Shown one piece after another: positions 28,110 to 36,282 of a DNA stretch of 64,000 nt. The DNA lies in NCBI GenBank assembly GCA_963662515.1, contig OY759675.1:1798001-1862000 (forward strand). Reading direction: 5' to 3'. The position numbers and the translations under genes were made by a program. This DNA comes from JAFGDI01 sp963662515. GTDB lineage: Bacteria; Planctomycetota; Phycisphaerae; Sedimentisphaerales; SM23-30. The notes below the pieces were generated by a model, which had not been told where the DNA came from, searched no databases, and saw only the letters and a program-made list of their open reading frames with translations. The first letter of the stretch is position 1. Each line of letters begins with the position of its first letter.

Positions 28110-28650
28110 TAAACGCTGAACTCTTACAAATAAACTCCACTAACTCCACTACCGGAATAATATCCGCCACCGTCGGACGGTGAAAGAAATATTTGAAGAA
28201 GTAACAAGTAAAAAGTAAAAAGCTGAGGTATTCGCCCTGGGGGCTCATCGCTTTAAAAAACCGACTGAAGCTCGGAACTCCTAAACTCCAGTACACGAGC
28301 CTATCTCCCCAGATGCCTCGCAAGTATCGCCCCCCCGGCGTAAGGGGGGGGGCTGGGAAGGATGTTGGGTGAGTTACTGTTATTTCCGTAAGGGTGAAAA
28401 ACAGATACAATTTTGTTTTAGTGTTATAATTATTTATTAAATAGTCTGTTACAGAGATGTGGATTGAATAAGGCGGATAAAAGAGGAAATTTTTGTCGTA
28501 CTTAATATTTGGGTTTTAAGTCGAGTGCCGGTTGTGACAAATGTGTAACGGGTTGTTTTTGGGTACAATAAAGTTAAAAAGGCGGTTTACGGGTATAAAA
28601 ACATTTGTTTATAGGTATTGCCTGCGAGTCGGTAAAAAATATTTCTGGAT

Positions 28651-28666
28651 TGGCATACTGATTGCT
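28651..28666 (+). promoter_or_regulatory. Sigma-54 (-24/-12) promoter upstream of the pseudopilin gene
   Basis: TGGCATACTGATTGCT fits the sigma-54 consensus TGGCAC-N5-TTGCT with one change, and the GG and GC pairs are 10 bases apart as required. The -12 element ends 35 bases before the ATG at 28702. It implies control of the exoprotein/transporter run by an enhancer-binding protein; which one is unknown. Confidence 0.75.
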
Positions 28667-28701
28667 CTTGTAGATATGACTGGTTTACGAAGGAATAGAA
28701 T

Positions 28702-29661
28702 ATGAAATACAAGAGAACAGATAAGGCATTTACTCTTCTGGAATTGATAATTGTGATGTCGGTTATAACCTTGCTTTTATCACTAATTGTGCCGGGTCTG
28801 CGAGGAGCCCGGCATATGGCCAGGCAGATAGTATGTCTGGCTAATGTATCGGCAATTGCTGATGGTATGGTTATGTACAGCATGGACACAAGAGATAAAT
28901 ATCCGGCGGCATATACATACATGGCGGCCGGTAGTGGATCTGTCCCGCTAATCAATCATTGGTCTGACATGCTTATAAAGAAGAAGCTAATAGATGAGAA
29001 TCAGCTTAGCTGTCCTGCATTTGCAAACAGGGGATTACCACCACGAAGCACCAGTCAGGGAAATCTGGAAGAGGAACAGGTATCTGCAGTAGAGGGCGAG
29101 GAGGATCATCAGGCTGGAAGATGTGCATATACGGTAAACGAAGCGATATTTCCCCGTAACCGTTTTACTGTTGGGTTTGAAGGGGCTATACGAGTGAATC
29201 GTTATGTGAGTAGTTCGGAGCTGAAAAATACAGCTGATCTCATAATGATAACAGAATGGACAACCGACTGGAAAGTAGTAAGAGAAGTGGCAAATGGCCC
29301 GATAAGCAGTTATTTGCCGGTTCATGGCGTTAAGGCATTGGCCAGTGATTATCATAATGATCTGAATTCAGTGCCGATATTGCCGGGTAAGCCCTGCTTT
29401 ACCGGCGGCATTTATGAAAAATGTCTGGACTCGGAATTATCGTTGTGGCAATCAGCCCAAAGGGTCAGCCCACCTCGGCTTGACTGGATTGGCCGCAATC
29501 ATGGCTCTGTGGCCAGAGGGAATAAGGATATGCGGAGGAGTTGTTTTGCCTATGCAGATGGTCATGCCGAATGTAAAAGTGTGTTTGAAACACTGGGACT
29601 GGATTTTGAATGGGGCAAACGGATCTACTCAATAGCCAGCAATAATAATACAGTTAAGTAA
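28702..29661 (+). CDS. Type II secretion/pilin-like pseudopilin with planctomycete H/DG C-terminus
   Basis: A 319-residue protein with a prepilin N-terminus: basic KYKRTDK, then AFTLLELIIVMSVITLLL. Cleavage would fall before F; the usual Gly at -1 is Ala here, which prepilin peptidases can tolerate. The rest is a soluble domain ending in CFAYADGHAECKS, the Y-x-DGH motif of the large planctomycete pseudopilin family. GAAGGA lies 7 bases before the ATG. It is first in a plus-strand run behind a sigma-54 promoter, 26 bases before the next gene. The role is probably structural, in a pseudopilus or secretion tip; no gsp cluster is nearby. Confidence 0.88.
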   Translation: MKYKRTDKAFTLLELIIVMSVITLLLSLIVPGLRGARHMARQIVCLANVSAIADGMVMYSMDTRDKYPAAYTYMAAGSGSVPLINHWSDMLIKKKLIDENQLSCPAFANRGLPPRSTSQGNLEEEQVSAVEGEEDHQAGRCAYTVNEAIFPRNRFTVGFEGAIRVNRYVSSSELKNTADLIMITEWTTDWKVVREVANGPISSYLPVHGVKALASDYHNDLNSVPILPGKPCFTGGIYEKCLDSELSLWQSAQRVSPPRLDWIGRNHGSVARGNKDMRRSCFAYADGHAECKSVFETLGLDFEWGKRIYSIASNNNTVK

Positions 29662-29687
29662 ATAAATAACCTGTTGAGATAGGCACG

Positions 29688-30992
29688 ATGATATTCAGGA
29701 TATGTACATTCATACATTTAATAATAGCGATAAGCTATGGAACAGGCCAGACAAGGGTTTTGCGACCGATATCAGATACATTCGTAGTTAAGCCAGGACC
29801 AGGCAACATACTGCACCGTGGAGCTGCGGACTATAACTATGGTGGGGCTGGTTCCAGAGCGGTTGCATCGCCAGAGGCGTATGCATACGAAGTGTATAAT
29901 GGTTATGTAACAATCAATGATAAGCCCAAAGGTGAGTATATTTCACTTTTGAAATTTAATTTTACTGATATGGCAGGGAAAAAGATAAATAGTGTTAAGT
30001 TAAAGCTATATATCAGCAATGGTAATGGGCAAGCCCAAAGCCTGTTTAATCGTCGTGGGACATCGGGTGATTTTGATCTGTCCTGGTGTATTAACGACTG
30101 GGAGCAAGGTACGGGGTCGCCGCACGAGATAGTTTCTTATCCATATAATTCATTGAATGGCGTTAATTATAATTCACTGCAGGTATTATTGGAAGAATTT
30201 CCGGCAGGGTGGTTGGAAAGGTTTAATTACCCGGCGACTAATCCTTACGGTTCACCATTTTGGTATGAATATATATTTGATGTTAAGAAGGCTACATACA
30301 TCAATCTACTTCAGGCAATCGCTCAGGGTCGGGTTATTTCCTTTATGCTCAGCCCCGCACCAGAAAGCCATGTGAGTTTTAATTTTGCTGCTTATGTACA
30401 GCAGTGGAATGATGAGATATATTATCGCGAGGATGGTCCTATTCTTGAGATAGAATATGAAGAGTACGAGCCACTGATAAGTAATTGTTATTCTGTGGCC
30501 AGTGTGCAAGGTCATACCCGAGTGGGACAACTATCAGGCCAGAATTCAGGCAGGCTATCAGAATGTTATGCCAGTGGCTCGGTTACCGGTGATTTCGGTG
30601 ATCCCAATGCCTGTATCGGTCCACTTACAGGTTATTCTGTTGGGGATGAATCCAGTTGTTTCTGGAATATAGAGACTAGTGCTTTGCCGCATGAGATCTC
30701 CGCACATATCCCGGCAGGATTAACTGAGGAGGAGATGTGTCAGTCAGAGCTGTATTCTGGCTGGGATTTTCAGACAGGGTCTGGCTGGAAGATGATTCGA
30801 CCGGGAGAGGATTATCCTCGGCTGACCTGGCAGCGGGAATATCCCGGAGATCTGGCGGGCAGATATGGTGTAGATATGGCAGATTTGATCTTTCTGGCGG
30901 AAAATTGGCTTGCTGACGGAGCAAGTGACAGTGAAATACTGGATATGAATGATTTTGCGGCGATAGCTGCCGATTGGCTAAAGAACTTGTAA
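29688..30992 (+). CDS. Exoprotein: beta-rich DNRLRE-like domain, GLUG-type segment and dockerin-like tail
   Basis: A 434-residue protein with an N-terminal signal peptide (residues 1-20). Residues about 25-255 form a beta-rich domain (ISDTFVVKPG, DYNYGGAGS, KGEYISLLKFNF, GDFDLSW..DWEQGTGSP) closely related to the PEP-CTERM protein at 32399. Residues about 260-385 carry GLUG-like repeats and a FWNIET segment like that in the next gene. The C-terminus has two Asp-rich dockerin-like motifs (YGVDMADLIFLAENWL and LDMNDFAAIAADWL). Such tails are common in secreted planctomycete proteins. The ligand is unknown. The gene is 12 bases before the GLUG protein. Confidence 0.8.
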   Translation: MIFRICTFIHLIIAISYGTGQTRVLRPISDTFVVKPGPGNILHRGAADYNYGGAGSRAVASPEAYAYEVYNGYVTINDKPKGEYISLLKFNFTDMAGKKINSVKLKLYISNGNGQAQSLFNRRGTSGDFDLSWCINDWEQGTGSPHEIVSYPYNSLNGVNYNSLQVLLEEFPAGWLERFNYPATNPYGSPFWYEYIFDVKKATYINLLQAIAQGRVISFMLSPAPESHVSFNFAAYVQQWNDEIYYREDGPILEIEYEEYEPLISNCYSVASVQGHTRVGQLSGQNSGRLSECYASGSVTGDFGDPNACIGPLTGYSVGDESSCFWNIETSALPHEISAHIPAGLTEEEMCQSELYSGWDFQTGSGWKMIRPGEDYPRLTWQREYPGDLAGRYGVDMADLIFLAENWLADGASDSEILDMNDFAAIAADWLKNL

Positions 30993-31004
30993 CTGGGGCT
31001 TAGC

Positions 31005-32324
31005 ATGAATTTGAACCAATATAATATTACGACAAAAATAATGTTCTTGTTATTATTGATCCTGGCCACAGGACTGTTTGCTGGCGATCCAAATGTGCCG
31101 GATGAGCCAAACTACATTAATACCGTAGCTCAATGGCTGGAGTTGTCAGATAATCCTCAGGTATGGAACCGGCATTATGTTCTTACAGCCGACATAGATC
31201 TGGCTGGTCAGGAATTAAAGCCGATAGGGAATCGTCGGGTTCCATTTACAGGGTCATTAATAGGTGGAGGGTACACATTAAAGAATGCTGTAATATATTG
31301 CCCAGCGGATAATTGTGTAGGTATGTTTGGTTATCTTGGGAAAGATGGCTTGATCTCGGAACTGGCGGTGGAAAATGTGACGGTCAGTGGGAAAAAATAT
31401 GTTGGCGCATTAGCAGGTTATGTATATTTGGGAACAATAATATGCTGTAAAAGTACAGGGGTAGTTTCAGGGAGTGATATTACAGGAGGCCTGGTTGGCT
31501 ATAATACAGGTTTAATTGGCGGTTGTTATTCGCTATGCCGGGTTGAAAGTGGTAATATTGCTGGCGGGCTGATTGGATATAATGAGGGGCTGGCCGCGAT
31601 GGTTCGCAGTTGTTATGCCGCAGGAGCAATAAACGCCCCAGAGGCTGGCGGATTAGTGGGTCGTAATAGTGGTCTGGTTTATGGTAGTTTCTGGAATGTG
31701 GAGGCTGCTGGAGTGAGATTCAGATCTGCGGGCAGAGGTTTAACCTGTGAAGAGATGAAAAACGAAGTTATTTTTCGGAGGGCATGCTGGTCAGAGTATA
31801 ACTGGGTAATGGATGCCGGAAAAGAATGGCCCAGGTTGGATTTTGAGATGGCTGAGTTGCCCAATATCCCCGAATCCGATCAGGTTCTGCTGGCCGGACA
31901 AGGAACTCAGGAAGATCCTTATCTGATTACCAGTGAAGCAGAATTTATCCTGCTGGGACAATATAGTCAGTTATTAAGCAAGCATCTGCGTCTGATGGTT
32001 GATCTGGATATGAAAAATGTCCATTTTGACTTACCTGGTGAACTAGGGCCGTTTACCGGAGTTTTTGATGGTGGTGGTCATGTTATCAGGAATATGGCTA
32101 TAAACTCATCTGGAGATAATACCGGGTTGTTTGGTGTGGTAAATGGTGGAAGAATTGTTAACCTGGGTTTGGCTGAGCTAGAAGTTAATGGCAGGAATTC
32201 AACTGGTGGAATATGTGGGATACAATATGGTGGCAGTATCTCCAGTTGTTTTGTAAGTGGTCAGATAACCGGTCAGAATGATACAGGAGGTCTGGCCGGG
32301 GTGAGTATGGTAACGGGCAGGTAA
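31005..32324 (+). CDS. GLUG-repeat secreted protein, apparently cut short
   Basis: A 439-residue protein with a signal peptide (IMFLLLLILATGLFAG) and repeated GLUG motifs such as ITGGLVGYNTGLIGGCYS, IAGGLIGYNEG and AGGLVGRNSG, which build a beta-helix-like fold. A second beta block starts near residue 290 (YLITSEAEFILLGQYS). The protein stops in the middle of a repeat (TGGLAGVSMVTGR) and has no dockerin or PEP-CTERM tail. In the next frame the repeat continues for a few residues (GEYGNGQVKIFQC) before a stop. This suggests truncation or frameshift. Its domain mix is shared with the preceding gene. The target is unknown. Confidence 0.78.
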   Translation: MNLNQYNITTKIMFLLLLILATGLFAGDPNVPDEPNYINTVAQWLELSDNPQVWNRHYVLTADIDLAGQELKPIGNRRVPFTGSLIGGGYTLKNAVIYCPADNCVGMFGYLGKDGLISELAVENVTVSGKKYVGALAGYVYLGTIICCKSTGVVSGSDITGGLVGYNTGLIGGCYSLCRVESGNIAGGLIGYNEGLAAMVRSCYAAGAINAPEAGGLVGRNSGLVYGSFWNVEAAGVRFRSAGRGLTCEEMKNEVIFRRACWSEYNWVMDAGKEWPRLDFEMAELPNIPESDQVLLAGQGTQEDPYLITSEAEFILLGQYSQLLSKHLRLMVDLDMKNVHFDLPGELGPFTGVFDGGGHVIRNMAINSSGDNTGLFGVVNGGRIVNLGLAELEVNGRNSTGGICGIQYGGSISSCFVSGQITGQNDTGGLAGVSMVTGR

Positions 32325-32398
32325 AAATATTCCAGTGTAGAGAAATATAAATATAGTGAAGTCGCGTAGGCGAAATACATTCTGGAGGAGTAAAAACC

Positions 32399-33148
32399 AT
32401 GAATACGATCAGAACATTTTTTATGACAGTACTAGCAGCATATTTAGTTAATGTCGGGTTTTATACCCCGGCCATGGCGGCAGTTAGTACCACGACCTAT
32501 ATGTATGCAATAGCAGATACATTTGTGATAGAGCCTGGAGCCGGGGCAACATCAACTGGGGCGGGAGCAGATTACAACTATGGTGGAGCAGGATCCCTTA
32601 GTGTAGCAGCCTCGACGGCCAGTCAACAAAAAGGGGAATTTATAGCTCTGTTGAAATTTGATTTCAGTTCACTGGTTGGACAGGAGGTAAGTAATATCAG
32701 TCTGACCGTAAATCTAAGTGATGGAAATAAGAGTGCTGGTGGATTATTTAATTATCCGGGAAGCAACGGCAGTTTTGATATAAGCTGGTTTGGTTCAGAT
32801 TGGATCGAAGGCTCTGGCCATCCTCTTGGGATGTCAACAAGTGGTATTACCTTCAATTCTCTGGAAAGTCTTCTTATTGCAGATCCGGCAGAATTGCTTA
32901 ATACTGAGATATTTAGTCGCAGCGCTATAGGTAGCAATAGTTATTCCCTGACGATAACAGATGCTTTGGCAGAGGCGGTAGATGCTGGTGAGATCATTAC
33001 TCTAATGTTATCTGCGACGGCTGGCAGTGAGGTTGCATTCAATCTTACCGGTAATAACAATGCTATGGTTTCAGTGACAACTATTCCTGAACCGGCAACA
33101 CTGGCTTTATTGGTGGCTGGGTCGATTATTCTGAAGCGAAGACTTTAG
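32399..33148 (+). CDS. PEP-CTERM exoprotein with DNRLRE-like domain
   Basis: A 249-residue protein: signal peptide ending near MAA (residues 20-28), a beta-rich domain (IADTFVIEPG, DYNYGGAGS, KGEFIALLKFDFSS, SFDISWFGSDWIEGSGHP) paralogous to residues 25-200 of the gene at 29688, and a C-terminal PEP-CTERM sorting signal (IPEPATLALLVAGSIILKRRL). PEP-CTERM tails are cut by exosortase (EpsH family) during export to the outer surface, usually along with exopolysaccharide. No exosortase is in the window. A strong GGAGG site lies 9 bases before the ATG. Confidence 0.9.
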   Translation: MNTIRTFFMTVLAAYLVNVGFYTPAMAAVSTTTYMYAIADTFVIEPGAGATSTGAGADYNYGGAGSLSVAASTASQQKGEFIALLKFDFSSLVGQEVSNISLTVNLSDGNKSAGGLFNYPGSNGSFDISWFGSDWIEGSGHPLGMSTSGITFNSLESLLIADPAELLNTEIFSRSAIGSNSYSLTITDALAEAVDAGEIITLMLSATAGSEVAFNLTGNNNAMVSVTTIPEPATLALLVAGSIILKRRL

Positions 33149-33166
33149 TTAAAACCAGCGACTGTA

Positions 33167-33194
33167 TGTCACCGTGTGATAGTGCACGGTGACA
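33167..33194 (+). terminator. Strong hairpin between the PEP-CTERM gene and the MFS gene
   Basis: A perfect 10-bp stem (TGTCACCGTG at 33167-33176, CACGGTGACA at 33185-33194) with an 8-base loop. No T-run follows, so it may be an attenuator, a processing site or a Rho-linked stop instead of a simple terminator. It is 14 bases before the MFS start codon. Confidence 0.5.
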
Positions 33195-33207
33195 TGGAGA
33201 TAATATT

Positions 33208-34527
33208 ATGATAGCAATCAAAACTCGGCAAAATAATACACCGTGGCTCTGGATCGTACTGCTGGGATTTCCTGCGGCAATGGCGGCGTTTGTTGATAAG
33301 TGTAGTGAGACGGCACTGACATTTACGATGAAGAAATTCACTGATGACCCGGTAACGATCTCTGTGTTGGGCAGCATGAATATTTTGTTTGGCCTTACAA
33401 TTGCTCCGCTTGTAGCGTATTATAGTGACAGGCATATTAATAGTCGTAAACCGTTTATGATTGCAGGATTGTTACTTGCGGCTGTAAGTATGGTGTTTAT
33501 CCCGTATGCCGGAAGTTTGTTCTGGCTGGCTCTGATTGTCATCATTTTTTTTGCAGCCATAGATTTTGGCTTTACCGGTCTTTGGGATCCACTTTACGCT
33601 GATCTGGTGCCAGATAATCGTCGCGGCAGAGGTATGGTAATAAACCGATATCTGGCTATGTCTGCACGACTGCTTTTCATGTTCTTTTTGATAGGAAAGT
33701 TCAGTGAACATATTGGTCAGCCAAAACTTGTCAAGGCGTTTACTGGTGCAAATGCCATAAATCTTACCGGTGAGCAGATGATCTATTTTATTGCCGCATT
33801 GTTTATTGTGATAGCGGCAGTAATAATAGGTCTTTTTATTCGCGAAAATGACATAATACCACAGCGGTCTGTTGCCCGGCTTAATATCAAAGATTTTTTT
33901 AGGGAAATATTTGGTGTTTCGGAGAACCGAACCCTATTTTTGTTGATGGCGGCATCGGCTCTTATGTCAGTTAAGTTAAAGAATCTGATGCCATTGCTAT
34001 TTACGGATCAGTTTGGTTTCAGTATGCAGACCATGGGTCAGGTTCACGGTTCGACTATGCTGGTAAATTGTTTATTTGTATTGCCGCTGGCAGCTCTGGT
34101 GGCTGACCGCCTTAATCGTTACTGGTTGTTTATGATATGTTTATTTGGCTCAACTTTACAGCCGATATTATTTTGGGGTTATGTTAAATACATTGATATT
34201 CCGACTCCGGCTATAGCTATAGCATTTCATGTGGCAGATGCCGGATTTGATCATCTGGCTCTGATATCGCTGTGGCCGCTGCTTTATGAACGGGTTGTAT
34301 CTGGAAAGCGTGGTTCATTAAAGGCCGGATTACTTATTGTTGGTGGTTTAACTTCCTTTATTGTATCTATTATTCTGGGAGTATGGATCAAGTGGTTTAG
34401 TAGTAATGTGGCAGAGCATGGTTATGATTATATGAGTGGTTATCTTCTAATTTTTCTTTCTGGTGTTATTGCCTGTGTATTGGCAGTTATGGCCGGTTTT
34501 CGGCTGAAAAGTTATGAAGTGAAATGA
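33208..34527 (+). CDS. Major facilitator superfamily transporter
   Basis: A 439-residue protein with 12 hydrophobic segments. Between helices 2 and 3 lies the MFS loop signature as APLVAYYSDRHINSRKP, related to G-x3-D-R-x-G-R-R/K. The overall layout resembles sugar/cation symporters of the SLC45/GPH-like type, but the substrate cannot be told. A GGAGA site precedes the ATG. It is 10 bases before the binding-protein-like gene at 34538, so it is likely co-translated with that module and could be its only membrane component. Confidence 0.85.
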   Translation: MIAIKTRQNNTPWLWIVLLGFPAAMAAFVDKCSETALTFTMKKFTDDPVTISVLGSMNILFGLTIAPLVAYYSDRHINSRKPFMIAGLLLAAVSMVFIPYAGSLFWLALIVIIFFAAIDFGFTGLWDPLYADLVPDNRRGRGMVINRYLAMSARLLFMFFLIGKFSEHIGQPKLVKAFTGANAINLTGEQMIYFIAALFIVIAAVIIGLFIRENDIIPQRSVARLNIKDFFREIFGVSENRTLFLLMAASALMSVKLKNLMPLLFTDQFGFSMQTMGQVHGSTMLVNCLFVLPLAALVADRLNRYWLFMICLFGSTLQPILFWGYVKYIDIPTPAIAIAFHVADAGFDHLALISLWPLLYERVVSGKRGSLKAGLLIVGGLTSFIVSIILGVWIKWFSSNVAEHGYDYMSGYLLIFLSGVIACVLAVMAGFRLKSYEVK

Positions 34528-34537
34528 GGAATCAGTT

Positions 34538-35563
34538 ATGAATACAAGTATAAGCAGGGCAGTTACAACCGAGATAGGTTCTGCCGGACATCTTGATTTG
34601 CTGGCATTATTACCTTGTCCGGTGAAAGTTCCGTTTGAGGCGGCTTTTAATGAATTTCTGGGTATGCAGGATGATGACCACGGGGCGTTAAACTGTTGTC
34701 TTGAGGGGCATGCCAATCATCACCTGAGCTTTTATGATGGTCTGGACAGGGTTAGCCAGCCCAATCAGTTGCCCGGCATGATGATCACGCCGGGAGTAAA
34801 CCGATTTATGGGACAGAAGTTCAAGGATGCCTTTGTTCGTAAAGGGGTTTATATGGACCTGTCTCAGTACTATCAGGGTAGTTATGCAGCTGATCTGAAA
34901 ATGATCGATCCGTTGGGTGCTTACTTTTTGTTGGCGATCAATCCTCTGGTGATCGTGGCTGACCATAGGCGGCTTGGCGATTTGCCGCTCCCTGTCTGTT
35001 GGTCGGATTTGCTTGATCGGAAATACCAGGGGCAGATCGTAATGCGCGGCCAGAAGAATACTTTTTGTGAGACGGTGCTGTTCAGTTTTTATCGCCGGTT
35101 TGGTCTTGATGGTATTGTTAATTTGGCTACAAATCAGCCTTTAGGTTGTCATCCAGCGGAGATGGCCAAGCATGCCGGTTCGCCGGAATCTATGAAATGG
35201 CCGGCGATTTCACTTATGCCTTTGTTCTTTGCCAATACTATTGTCAGAAAACAGGCCGTGTCTATCATTTGGCCGGAAGATGGCGCTATTGCAAGTCCGG
35301 TTACTCTGATGGTTCAAAATAGCAAGTTTGATCGTCTGCAAGGAGTTTTGAGATTTTTAACCGGCCCGATCATGGCACAGCTCTGGCGGAATGCATATTT
35401 TATTCCAACTTACAGTAATGAAAATGATCAACTTTCAAACAAACCACTGCAATGGCTGGGTTGGGATTTTATTCACGATGCCGATGCCCATGGTCTGTTT
35501 AATGAACTGAATGAACTGTTTTGCACTGTTCGTGCCCAGGTAGCTGGCAGGGAGGTAATATGA
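34538..35563 (+). CDS. Solute-binding-protein-like, no signal peptide
   Basis: A 341-residue protein resembling type 2 extracellular solute-binding proteins (iron/thiamine/spermidine group): a first strand HLDLLALLPCPVKVPFEAAF, an interdomain SWSDLLDRKYQGQI-like segment (PVCWSDLLDRKYQGQI), and ISLMPLFFANTIVR. It lacks a signal peptide: the N-terminus MNTSISRAVTTEIGSAG is polar, so the protein should stay in the cytoplasm. Many Cys and His occur (NCCLEGHANHH near residue 50), perhaps for metal contact, which is inference. It overlaps the GTPase start (ATGA). No permease gene follows. I do not recognise the system. Confidence 0.7.
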   Translation: MNTSISRAVTTEIGSAGHLDLLALLPCPVKVPFEAAFNEFLGMQDDDHGALNCCLEGHANHHLSFYDGLDRVSQPNQLPGMMITPGVNRFMGQKFKDAFVRKGVYMDLSQYYQGSYAADLKMIDPLGAYFLLAINPLVIVADHRRLGDLPLPVCWSDLLDRKYQGQIVMRGQKNTFCETVLFSFYRRFGLDGIVNLATNQPLGCHPAEMAKHAGSPESMKWPAISLMPLFFANTIVRKQAVSIIWPEDGAIASPVTLMVQNSKFDRLQGVLRFLTGPIMAQLWRNAYFIPTYSNENDQLSNKPLQWLGWDFIHDADAHGLFNELNELFCTVRAQVAGREVI

Positions 35564-36282
35564 AGCTTATAAGTGTTTGCGGTCCGCCATCGGCAGGTAA
35601 AACATCAATGATAGTTAAAACAGCAGAACACTGGTTAAGATGTTCACTGAAAGTCGGTGTAGCCAAGTTTGACTGCCTTTATACCAATGATGATGAAATA
35701 TATGCCCGCGCGGGTATTCCTGTTCGTAAGGCTTTATCCGGGCCACTGTGTCCGGATCATTACTTTATCAGTAATATTGAGGATGTTTTTGCCTGGGCAA
35801 CAGAACTAAAACTGGATGTCTTTATTACAGAGTCTGCCGGATTATGTAATCGCTGTTCACCATTTTTACGGGATGCTGCTGCGGTTTGTGTGATAGATAA
35901 TCTTTCAGGTATTTCTACTCCGAAAAAGATAGGGCCAATGCTTAAAACTGCCGATATGGTGATTATAACAAAAGGCGATATAGTTTCTCAGGCCGAACGC
36001 GAAGTATTTGCTGCCGGAGTCCTGGCAGTAAATCCAAGAGCTGAGATATTTCAGGTTAATGGCCTGACAGGCCAGGGTTCACTGGAGTTGGCCGGTTTGT
36101 TGCTGGAACTTACCGGGGAGTTGTCAGACCTTGCGGGCCAGTCACTGCGTTTCCCGATGCCGGCAGCCGTATGTTCGTATTGTCTTGGTGAAACCAGGAT
36201 AGGAGTTGATTATCAGATCGGTAATATACGGAAACTACAGGAGCAGATAAGCTCTGATCAATTTAACAAAGAGGTGGATTAA
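35560..36282 (+). CDS. HypB/UreG-like SIMIBI GTPase with cysteine motifs
   Basis: About 240 residues from the ATG at 35560, which has GGAGG 5 bases upstream and overlaps the previous stop. P-loop GPPSAGKTSM lies near residue 6; the switch region ITESAGLCNRCSPF lies at about 87-100 and corresponds to the metal-binding ESVGNLVCP region of HypB; the guanine-specificity motif is TKGD instead of NKxD. A C-terminal C-x2-C (CSYCLGE) may bind metal. HypB and UreG deliver nickel to enzymes; CobW and MeaB relatives act on other metals or cofactors. With a cytoplasmic binding protein and an ABC ATPase, a metal- or cofactor-loading role is possible but unproven. Confidence 0.75.
   Translation: MKLISVCGPPSAGKTSMIVKTAEHWLRCSLKVGVAKFDCLYTNDDEIYARAGIPVRKALSGPLCPDHYFISNIEDVFAWATELKLDVFITESAGLCNRCSPFLRDAAAVCVIDNLSGISTPKKIGPMLKTADMVIITKGDIVSQAEREVFAAGVLAVNPRAEIFQVNGLTGQGSLELAGLLLELTGELSDLAGQSLRFPMPAAVCSYCLGETRIGVDYQIGNIRKLQEQISSDQFNKEVD

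Larger units (their letters stand above)
26341..28650. repeat. Gene-free second repeat zone upstream of the cas operon
   Basis: About 2.3 kb with no convincing gene. It contains palindromes of the CCCGAAnnnnnTTCGGG family at 26535, 26941, 27555 and 27908, CGCAGAT-type tracts near 27130 and 27375, the second copy of the 200-bp repeat (27157-27355), the uninterrupted version of the IS256 target, a MITE-like insertion, and a C7/G9 hairpin near 28330-28352. Block types are the same as those on the other side of the CRISPR locus, many in opposite orientation. Confidence 0.75.

Noticed and set aside
28003..28410. A 135-codon minus-strand frame upstream of the pseudopilin gene
   Set aside because: It runs through the MITE-like element, repeat blocks and a homopolymer hairpin, has no ribosome site and shows no family likeness.
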